Assembly (NCBI GenBank): GCA_963841425.1 | Contig: CAWJCL010000001.1 | Location: forward strand, 558,001-622,000 | Direction: 5' to 3' | Length of the DNA: 64,000 bases | DNA from: DATEOR01 sp963841425 | GTDB taxonomy: Bacteria; Actinomycetota; Thermoleophilia; Gaiellales; Gaiellaceae | Part shown: in pieces, positions 57,948 through 64,000 of the stretch | Position numbering within the stretch: the stretch's first letter is position 1 | Layout of the letters: each line of letters begins with the position of its first letter | Translations under genes and position numbers: made by a program | Notes under the pieces: generated by a model | Database searches by the model: none | The model's input: the letters and a program-made list of their open reading frames with translations, nothing else | Told to the model about the DNA's origin: nothing

Positions 57948-58358
57948 ATGCTCAAGATCACCGTCGGCGGATTCGAGCTCGAGGCGCGCCTCGAGGAGGA
58001 GGCGGCGCCCAGGACGGTCGCGGTCCTGCGCGCGCTGCTGCCGCTCGAGAGCCGGCTCGTGCAGGCCCGCTGGAGCGGCGAGGCGGCCTGGGTGCCGATG
58101 GGCTTCGAGCTCGATCTCGGGCTCGGCCCGGAGAACGCAAGCTCGTACCCCGGCGCGGGCGAGCTCCTGCTCTACCCGGGCGGCCTCTCCGAGGTCGAGA
58201 TCCTCTTTCCCTACGGCGCGACCAGCTTCGCGAGCAAGATGGGCCAGCTCGCCGGCAACCATTTCGCCACTGTCCAGGCGGGCCAAGAACACCTCGCGGA
58301 GCTTGGACGGCGCGTCCTCTGGGAAGGCGCCCAAGACATTCGTTTCGACGAGGTCTAG
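57948..58358 (+). CDS. DUF3830 (cyclophilin-like fold) protein
   Basis: 136 residues. LKITVGGFELEARLEEEAAP, TVAVLRALLPLESRLVQARW and the closing GNHFATVQAGQEHLAELGRR match DUF3830, whose known structures have a cyclophilin-like barrel; no activity is established. ATG 57948 removes a nine-residue upstream extension that lies next to the divergent leuC start. Confidence 0.85.
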   Translation: MLKITVGGFELEARLEEEAAPRTVAVLRALLPLESRLVQARWSGEAAWVPMGFELDLGLGPENASSYPGAGELLLYPGGLSEVEILFPYGATSFASKMGQLAGNHFATVQAGQEHLAELGRRVLWEGAQDIRFDEV

Positions 58359-58385
58359 AAAGGTTTCGCCAGATTTGCTTTAGTC

Positions 58386-58559
58386 ATGCCCGTGGCGCAC
58401 CTGGCTTGGCGAGCTCAGCCCCCGGACGAGGCCTCCGACGAGCCCGCCGCCGAGGACACAGACGAGGATGCGGAGGTCGTCGACCTCACGAAGCAGCGCC
58501 TGCTCGGCTGGCTGAAGGGCATGTTCGGCGGCGGCAAGCAGCCGCCCGACGAGCGCTAG
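58386..58559 (+). CDS. Small acidic protein with amphipathic C-terminus
   Basis: 57 residues. An acidic middle (DEASDEPAAEDTDEDAEVVD) is followed by an amphipathic helix (LTKQRLLGWLKGMFGGGKQP). No homology recognised. The codon pattern is typical of the genome. Its stop overlaps the stop of the convergent YciI gene. A start two codons later (GTG) is possible. Confidence 0.55.
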   Translation: MPVAHLAWRAQPPDEASDEPAAEDTDEDAEVVDLTKQRLLGWLKGMFGGGKQPPDER

Positions 58560-58873
58560 ACGCCCTCCTTCGCGCTCAGCTCGTCCACGTAGACCGTCCA
58601 GTCGCGGACCGAGTCGAGCACGAAGACGCCGTTTGCGACGAACGGATCCGTCGCGAGCAATTCGGCGGCCTCCGCGGCCGTGAGCCCCTCGAGCAGGCTG
58701 ACCGAGCCCGAGTTGTCGCTCAGCGGCCCTCCCATGACGAAGGTCCCATCGGCGATCAGGTCGTCGACCCAGTCCGCGTGCGCGTCCCAGTCGGGCTGAT
58801 CCTCGGGCGGCCCGCTTTGCCAGGCCGGGCCGGCGTTGAAGATCACCAGGACGCGGTGCTTCGTCCGCCTCAT
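58556..58873 (-). CDS. YciI-like (YCII-related) protein
   Basis: 105 residues with the small dimeric alpha/beta barrel of the YciI family: VLVIFNAGPAWQSG, HADWVDDLIADGTFVMGGPL, SVSLLEGLTAAEAAELLATD and VFVLDSVRDW. YciI-like proteins have a His-Asp pair that could act as acid/base; here HADWVDDL contains a candidate. The reaction is unknown. The ATG at 58871-58873 was chosen over longer frames. Confidence 0.85.
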   Translation of the reverse strand: MRRTKHRVLVIFNAGPAWQSGPPEDQPDWDAHADWVDDLIADGTFVMGGPLSDNSGSVSLLEGLTAAEAAELLATDPFVANGVFVLDSVRDWTVYVDELSAKEGV

Positions 58874-58890
58874 CGTCCTAGGTATACCTG

Positions 58891-59478
58891 CTAGCCCTGC
58901 GCAGAATGGGCGAGGACGCGGTCGAGCGGCCGGGGGACATGGTCGAGATCGAGCGCGTCGACGAGGAAGCGGGCATACCGGATCTTGCGCCGTCCACCGC
59001 TGCCCATGAACCTGCGAAGCTGCTCCTCGGTGGCGCGATCGCGCCAAGCCGGCATCTGCTGGAGCCTCCGAAACCGGTGGAGATCGTCGTTCCTCCGAAG
59101 GATGTCCTCGACCCGCGGCACACCGAGCGCGCGGATCAGCTCCTCCTCCAGATCGGCGACGCACACGTAGAAGCCGAGCCGCTCCATGCCCGCGCGCGTG
59201 AGCTCGGAGCCGAAGCCGGCGCGCTCGAGTGCCCTTCGAAACACCGGCTCCTCGCCCGCATCGCAAAGACCCGCGAGCTGCGGGCCGCTCCCGCGCGCAC
59301 CGAGCTCCTCGAGGAACGTCCCGATCCGATGCGCGCCGCCGAGGCACTCGACCCGAACGCCCGTGGCTGGGAGGTCGATGCCGCGCCGCTCGGCCAGCGC
59401 TTCGATCGCGACCTGGTCACTGACCCCTTCGACGACCACCAGCGCACGCAGCTTGGTTTCATCCGATGCGAGATTCAT
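58891..59478 (-). CDS. Stand-alone TOPRIM-domain protein (OLD-like)
   Basis: 195 residues from ATG 59476-59478, which follows AAGGTGAG. The TOPRIM signature has a Glu in ALVVVEGVSDQVAIEAL and a second acidic motif in GLCDAGEEPVFRRALERAG, with the OLD-type DLEEELIRALG downstream. OLD nucleases carry this domain C-terminal to an ABC-type ATPase; none is encoded here. It may be a stripped nuclease or a nucleic-acid-binding regulator. The C-terminal part (RFMGSGGRRKIRYARFLVDAL) recurs in this actinobacterial family. Confidence 0.82.
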   Translation of the reverse strand: MNLASDETKLRALVVVEGVSDQVAIEALAERRGIDLPATGVRVECLGGAHRIGTFLEELGARGSGPQLAGLCDAGEEPVFRRALERAGFGSELTRAGMERLGFYVCVADLEEELIRALGVPRVEDILRRNDDLHRFRRLQQMPAWRDRATEEQLRRFMGSGGRRKIRYARFLVDALDLDHVPRPLDRVLAHSAQG

Positions 59479-59508
59479 CGCTCTCACCTTATGAACGTTC
59501 AGCGAGAT

Positions 59509-62502
59509 TCACTGGTAGCGGAGCGCCTCGGCGGGATAGACCCGTGAGGCGCGCAGCGCCGGCAGAAACGTCGTGGCGAGCGCGACCGCATAGACGACGA
59601 AGAAGACGATGGCGAACGTCGGCCAGGGGACGACAAAGTCCATTCCTGCCCAGCTCGGCGTTCTGCGCGAGTCGCTGATGATGTTGTGGCCCACGACCAC
59701 GCCGAGCCCGGTGCCGATGAAGATCGAGGTGAGCGCGATGAAGGAAGACTCGACCAGGAAGCACGCCTGGACCATCCGCTTACGGAAGCCGATCGCCCGC
59801 AGGACGCCGATCTGCTGGCGTCGCTCGACGACAGAACGGGCGCTTATGACACCGAGGGCGGCCACGCCGACGATGAGACCGAGCCCCATGAAGCCCATGA
59901 TCAGCCGGTCGAAGGTAAGGCTTCCACTCACGACGTCGTCCAGGAGCTTCTGCAAGGAGTCCGCCTCCATGCCGTTGGCGAGGAACGCCGACTCGATGCT
60001 CTTCGCTTCGGACTCCGGATCGATTCCATCGCGCACGGTGAAGAAATACGTGGTCGGGAGAACCCGGTCGCCGAACACCGGCGTGAGCGAGGACTGCGAC
60101 GTCCAGACGCCGGCCATGAGCGCGGGAGCAGTATCGGAGAGGACGCCGATGACGTCGAGGGTGATTGCCTTTCCCGTCTGCGGATCGCGCACCCGCACGG
60201 GGACAGGATCGAACGTCTTGTCCTCCAAGTAGAAGCCGGTCAGATGGAAGGCCGGCACCGGTCCGAAGTTCCAGTTCGCGCGCCGAGGGACGATGAACGG
60301 ATCGACGACCGCGAGGTTCCTTCCATCGCGAACTGCGTGCCAGACCGCAGCATCCGACCCGTAACCCGTCGCCCGCGCAGCGAGGCTGTACGTCGTGTTC
60401 GTCAAGAAGGCACGGTCGGCACCGTGGACGACGTACGTTTCCGGCTTCGCCCCGGTGCCGACCTGATTCGCATCGACAGGAAGGTCGGAGACGCTCGAGA
60501 CGACCCGGAAGTCCGCCGGTTCGACCCCACGCGCGTAGCGAAGCGCCTCCGGCATGTCCGCGATGGGACTCGCCGGCGACGCGGTCGCGCGGACGTCGAA
60601 TCCGCCGCCGAACGCCTGCGGGTTGTCGATCGCGTGGAGGAACGAGCTGGTCGTGATGGCGCCGACGACGATCGTGAAGACGACGAGCGTGAACATGGCG
60701 AGTGTCACACCGGTCCGGAAGACGCTCCGGAGTGGATAGGCGATCGACATGCGCAGGATCGGCGCGAGAGAGCTAATCCTTCCGAGCGTCGAGGCGACCG
60801 CTCCGAGGAGTACGTCGGCGTTGTAGACGATCGCCCAGGTGGATCCGATGACGATCATGAGCCCGCCGAGCAGGAAGATCGAGAAGTTCACCTTCAGGTC
60901 GCCGAAGAGCCAGCGGCTGATCGGCAGGACGAACCAGATGACGAGGCCGAGCCCTGCGCCGGTGTGTACCGCCCGGTCGGGAAGACCGATTGCGTGGAGG
61001 ACGGGAACGAAGCTCAGGATGATCAGGGACACGCCGAGCCCAAGCACGACCGCGTCCTCGGCGCCGACGCCCGAGACGGCCACCAACCCTCCGAGGAGGA
61101 TCCCGACAATGCCGAGGATCCAGCGGCGCCGGCGGCCCTTTTCCGTCGGCGGATCGGGGAGGTCGCGGATTGCCGAGACGATGTTCATGCGGCTGACGCG
61201 CCAGGCGGAGAACGCCACGACGGCGAGAGTCAGGAGGACGCCGATCGTGTAGGCGAGTACGAGGCTGACCGGCTTGACCGAATACGAGATTTGGAAATCG
61301 CCGAACGCGGTCCCGAACGCGCTCGCCATGACGAGCACCATTCCGTAGGCGACTGCGACCCCAATCAGGACGCCGATCGCTGCCGCGATCACGTCGTAGG
61401 CGACTCCCTCGAAGAGAAAGGTCTGCACGAGATGGCCGCGGCGTGTGCCGACCGCCCGCGCGATCCCAAGCTCGCCGCGCCGCTCGGCGGCGAGCATCAC
61501 GAAGATGAGGAAGATGAGGAGGATGCCCGCGGCGATCGAGAACGAGCCGAACGTCGTGAACATCGACATGAACGCCGCGCCGGCCTGGTCCGCCGCGTTC
61601 AGCGCGTCTTCCTTCGTGTTGTCGGCCTCGAGCCCGAGCTGTGAGAGTGTCGGCTGCATGCGGTCGATCACCTGGTCGCTGAGCTTTGCGCCGCTTTCCG
61701 CGTCGCCCGTGTTGGAGACGAAGACCGCCTTCACCAAGCCCGGCTTGTCGAGCAGGCGCTGAGCCTCCGAGAGCGGAAGGAGCAGGCCGGAATCGTCCGT
61801 CGCCCCGCCGTCGTAATGGACGATCGCCTTCACCTTGGCGGTTATGAAGTTCTGCCCTGCGAGGATGCGGAGCGAGTCGCCTGCATGCGCGTCGAGCTCG
61901 TCGGCGGCATCCATGTTCAGATAGACCTCGCCGGTCGCCAGGTCGGCGAGCGAAACGGTCTTCCCGTTGCTCGTGATGTCGCCGAACGGACGCAGGCTCT
62001 CGGGGTCGCCCGCGAAAAGGGTGGTGCGCGGCTCGTTCTGGAGCGTCGTCAGATCCTGCACGGCGATCGTCTCGGCGATGACGGGCGCGACGCCGTCGAC
62101 GAGCCCGGAGCCACGCGTCGAAGCGGCGATCTTCTCCGCGTAGCTCTCGGGGAAATAGCGTGTTCCCGTGGTGCCCTCGGAGCCGGCTGCAAGAGCGGTC
62201 GTCACTCCTTTTGCCGCGACCACCTCATCGGCCTGCCCGAGGGCCGAAATGGCCGAGCTCCGGACGGTCCGCCCCATTGTGTCCCCTGTCGCCAGCGCCG
62301 CAGCGATGATGGCGGTGCCGAGCATGGAGCCCACGACGATGAGCACGCTTCGCCCAGGTCGCCGCCGGATGTTGCGCACACCCATCCGGAAGAACACACG
62401 GTTTCGCAACGCGAGCATGCCTACGACGGCGAACGCAGCCACGGTGAGCGCGGCGAGCACAACTGCGAGCTCGTCGACCGGGATGCCGAAGAGCTTGCTC
62501 AT
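59509..62502 (-). CDS. Large FtsX/MacB-type ABC transporter permease
   Basis: 997 residues. An N-terminal helix, then MGVRNIRRRPGRSVLIVVGS and a large extracytoplasmic MacB-PCD-like domain (about 60-340), lead into a first FtsX core (about 350-480, MLAAERRGELGIARAVGTRR). Several further helices (about 500-680), a second extracytoplasmic domain (about 690-860) and a second FtsX core (RQQIGVLRAIGFRKRMVQAC to the C-terminus) follow. The protein is thus a fused two-repeat permease. It pairs with the ATPase at 62839 to export or mechanically transmit a signal. ATG 62500-62502 starts MSKLFGIPVD. Confidence 0.92.
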   Translation of the reverse strand: MSKLFGIPVDELAVVLAALTVAAFAVVGMLALRNRVFFRMGVRNIRRRPGRSVLIVVGSMLGTAIIAAALATGDTMGRTVRSSAISALGQADEVVAAKGVTTALAAGSEGTTGTRYFPESYAEKIAASTRGSGLVDGVAPVIAETIAVQDLTTLQNEPRTTLFAGDPESLRPFGDITSNGKTVSLADLATGEVYLNMDAADELDAHAGDSLRILAGQNFITAKVKAIVHYDGGATDDSGLLLPLSEAQRLLDKPGLVKAVFVSNTGDAESGAKLSDQVIDRMQPTLSQLGLEADNTKEDALNAADQAGAAFMSMFTTFGSFSIAAGILLIFLIFVMLAAERRGELGIARAVGTRRGHLVQTFLFEGVAYDVIAAAIGVLIGVAVAYGMVLVMASAFGTAFGDFQISYSVKPVSLVLAYTIGVLLTLAVVAFSAWRVSRMNIVSAIRDLPDPPTEKGRRRRWILGIVGILLGGLVAVSGVGAEDAVVLGLGVSLIILSFVPVLHAIGLPDRAVHTGAGLGLVIWFVLPISRWLFGDLKVNFSIFLLGGLMIVIGSTWAIVYNADVLLGAVASTLGRISSLAPILRMSIAYPLRSVFRTGVTLAMFTLVVFTIVVGAITTSSFLHAIDNPQAFGGGFDVRATASPASPIADMPEALRYARGVEPADFRVVSSVSDLPVDANQVGTGAKPETYVVHGADRAFLTNTTYSLAARATGYGSDAAVWHAVRDGRNLAVVDPFIVPRRANWNFGPVPAFHLTGFYLEDKTFDPVPVRVRDPQTGKAITLDVIGVLSDTAPALMAGVWTSQSSLTPVFGDRVLPTTYFFTVRDGIDPESEAKSIESAFLANGMEADSLQKLLDDVVSGSLTFDRLIMGFMGLGLIVGVAALGVISARSVVERRQQIGVLRAIGFRKRMVQACFLVESSFIALTSIFIGTGLGVVVGHNIISDSRRTPSWAGMDFVVPWPTFAIVFFVVYAVALATTFLPALRASRVYPAEALRYQ

Positions 62503-62512
62503 GCCGCGGTTC

Positions 62513-62836
62513 TCACCCCACCTGGACGGTCGGCGCCTCGGCGAGCACGACGTCGTATGACTCGCGCCCGGGCGGCGAGCGGTAGACGGTGGTGAACTTC
62601 GCCACCTGCTCCGAGTAGAAGCTCCGCGCGCCGGCAAGGCCGGCGTCGGCTGCCTCGACGGTCGCCCAGAAGGTCACGACAAGTGCTTTTCCGTCGGGCG
62701 ACAGGAGAACGTACGAGCCCTCATAGCCCGGCTGATCGTGCAAGGCCGGAAGGACGGACTCCCTGAAGACCTCGACGGCGTCTTCGACGCTTGTGCGCAC
62801 CGTGTCGATGTCTGCCGTTGTCACACGCGCAATCAC
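62513..62836 (-). CDS. ABM-type (antibiotic biosynthesis monooxygenase-like) small protein
   Basis: 107 residues of ferredoxin-like dimeric alpha/beta type: IARVTTADIDTVRTSVEDAV, VLPALHDQPGYEGSYVLLSP and a C-terminal strand. The pattern fits ABM/heme-degrading-like folds, but no catalytic residue can be named. GTG 62834-62836 has GGAGGTGG at good spacing; the TTG at 62842 overlapping the ATPase stop is the alternative. It sits between the ATPase and permease genes of one ABC operon, unusual for this fold. Confidence 0.72.
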   Translation of the reverse strand: MIARVTTADIDTVRTSVEDAVEVFRESVLPALHDQPGYEGSYVLLSPDGKALVVTFWATVEAADAGLAGARSFYSEQVAKFTTVYRSPPGRESYDVVLAEAPTVQVG

Positions 62837-62838
62837 GA

Positions 62839-63582
62839 TCAAACCACCTCCAGGTATTGCTCCTCGACGATCTGGCCGTCGACCATGCGTACGATGCGAT
62901 CCGTCGCGCGGCCGACGGCGATGTCGTGGGTGACGATGAGAAAGGTCAGCCCCTTCTCCCGGTTGAGCCGGCGCATGAGCTCGACGATCTCCTCGGCGTT
63001 CTCGCTGTCGAGATCGCCCGTGGGCTCGTCCGCCCAGACGATCGCCGGGTCGTTGACCAGTGCGCGCGCGATCGTCACCCGTTGCCGCTGGCCTCCGGAG
63101 AGCTCGTCGGGAAGATGGTGCCCCCGGTCTCCGAGGCCGACGAGCTCGAGTGCAGCGAGAGCGCGTCTTCGCGCCTCCCCGGCACCGACCCGCGAGACGA
63201 GGAGCGGAAGCTCGACGTTCTCCACCGCGGTCAGCACAGGCATCAGGTTGTAGAACTGGAAGACGAAGCCCATCCGCCTCGCGCGGTAATCCGTGCGCTC
63301 GCGGTCGGACATCTCCCTCAGGGAAACGCCTTCGATGACCACGTCGCCCGAGTCGATCGCGTCGAGACCCGAGAGGCAGTTCAGGAGCGTCGTCTTTCCC
63401 GAGCCGCTCGGGCCCATGATCGCGACCATTTCGCCCTGGGGGACAGTGAAGGTGACGTCGCGGAGGGCGTGGACCTCGATCTTGCCGGTGTCGTAGGTCT
63501 TGTCCATACCCTGCGCTTCGATGATGAGCTGCTGGGCGACGACCGGTACCGGCGCAACTCGCTGCTCGACGTCCACTGCCAT
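62839..63582 (-). CDS. ABC transporter ATP-binding protein (MacB/LolD type)
   Basis: 247 residues from ATG 63580-63582, which follows AAAGGAG. Walker A GPSGSGKTTLLNCLSGLD, Q-loop FVFQFYNLMPVLTAVENVEL, signature LSGGQRQRVTIARAL, Walker B IVWADEPTGDLDS and THDIAVGR are complete; the FYNLMPVLTAVEN region is typical of the MacB/LolD/FtsE subgroup that works with FtsX-type permeases. It is first in the operon with the ABM-like protein and the 997-residue permease. A longer upstream frame lacks homology. Confidence 0.94.
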   Translation of the reverse strand: MAVDVEQRVAPVPVVAQQLIIEAQGMDKTYDTGKIEVHALRDVTFTVPQGEMVAIMGPSGSGKTTLLNCLSGLDAIDSGDVVIEGVSLREMSDRERTDYRARRMGFVFQFYNLMPVLTAVENVELPLLVSRVGAGEARRRALAALELVGLGDRGHHLPDELSGGQRQRVTIARALVNDPAIVWADEPTGDLDSENAEEIVELMRRLNREKGLTFLIVTHDIAVGRATDRIVRMVDGQIVEEQYLEVV

Positions 63583-63835
63583 GCCGACTCCTTTCTTCGC
63601 TACTGAGGTTGGCAGTGCGCGCCCGTTTCGAGCATCAGCGAGTCCCTTGATTCTCGTTCGGGAAACTACGGAAGTGGCCTCGGTTTCGGCGGCTTGCGCG
63701 GCGGCTGACATCGCTTACAGGAGGACGCACCGCCGCAATCCAGGCTCGTAGCCAGCCCGGTCAATCGGCCCCCGCGTTCAGCCGATTCTACGCCGAGAAG
63801 GCAGACTGTCTGGCGAACGCCAAGGAGAGGACCGC
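63583..63835. other. Divergent promoter region with a small hairpin
   Basis: This 253-bp gap lies between the leftward ABC operon and a rightward gene. AATCGGC/GCCGATT (63763-63787) forms a 7-bp stem with an 11-base loop and could be an operator or terminator-like structure. No RNA gene or convincing coding frame is seen. Confidence 0.4.
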
Positions 63836-64000
63836 GTGGCCAGGGTGGAAATCGGAGGTAGGCGAGAAGGCCAGGAGGTATGGGCGAGGTGGATAGACGG
63901 GCGCGTCCAGGGCGACAGAGAATTCCTCAAGACCGCCGGCCTCGACCCAGGGACACGGTTTGAGGATCCGCATGCGTTCGTGGAGCTCATCGAGAAGCTT
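63836..64000 (+). CDS. Unknown protein, 5' part only
   Basis: The first 55 codons of a gene continuing beyond the window. GTG 63836 is preceded by AAGGAGAGG at 6 bases. The peptide starts MARVEIGGRREGQEVWARWI and ends HAFVELIEKL. It is soluble, with charged helices and a DREFLKTAGLDPG motif. No family recognised, and the C-terminal bulk is unseen. Confidence 0.6.
   Translation, partial: MARVEIGGRREGQEVWARWIDGRVQGDREFLKTAGLDPGTRFEDPHAFVELIEKL

Noticed and set aside
1..64000. tRNA genes, CRISPR arrays, insertion sequences, prophage
   Set aside because: No GGTTCGAATCC-type T-arms with matching acceptor ends, no regularly spaced repeats, and no transposase, integrase or phage structural genes were recognised by eye.

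Overview
The window is very G+C-rich DNA, packed with genes that overlap by 1-4 bases (ATGA, GTGA, TTGA, TGATG junctions) and often start with GTG or TTG. Gene content and order point to an actinobacterium: a leftward thrS-infC-rpmI-rplT block followed by an SpoU-type RNA methyltransferase and pheST, plus DUF2332, an F420-reductase-like protein, class III cyclase/receiver fusions and Pst with SenX3/RegX3-like regulators. The style resembles Thermoleophilia (Gaiellales/Solirubrobacterales); that assignment is inference. I saw no tRNA, rRNA, CRISPR array, prophage or insertion sequence.

Layout. 1-3010 (-): E1-alpha, E1-beta and the start of E2 of a 2-oxoacid (pyruvate/acetoin type) dehydrogenase. 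3071-11658: small unknown genes, a pheS-pheT-glycosyltransferase-DUF218 operon, a methyltransferase, LemA and a DUF2207 exported protein that apparently starts with CTG. 11825-16729 (-): translation genes with a structured infC leader. 16855-23640: small genes and a signalling block (cyclase-receiver fusion, NarL regulator, PAS sensor kinase, lone receiver, CBS protein). 23689-33823: phosphate region, with a divergent PhoB/PhoR-like pair and PHO-box-like repeats, pstSCAB-phoU, a PiT transporter with its DUF47 partner, and a secreted phosphatase. 33833-36126: copA-csoR behind a CsoR-type operator. 36200-43318: membrane and lipoproteins, two TrkA-like potassium regulators, and two APC permeases with C-terminal UspA domains separated by a 56-residue membrane protein.

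43334-57906: branched-chain amino acid and threonine biosynthesis. A Leu/Ile-rich leader peptide precedes leuA, a degenerate leuB paralogue, ilvB (carrying a one-base frameshift), ilvN, ilvC, hom, thrC, thrB and ilvD. A SAM-I riboswitch then controls a second threonine-synthase-like gene coupled to leuB, and leuCD converges from the other strand. The cluster therefore senses both Leu/Ile supply (leader peptide) and SAM (riboswitch). 57948-64000: small proteins, an orphan TOPRIM protein, a MacB/FtsX-type ABC exporter operon and the first 55 codons of an unknown gene.

The most interesting signals are the SAM riboswitch on a ThrC paralogue beside homoserine kinase, the leader-peptide attenuator, the LeuB paralogue with altered catalytic residues, a terminator-strength hairpin inside pstC, and a roughly 98-bp dispersed element with inverted ends present at two loci.
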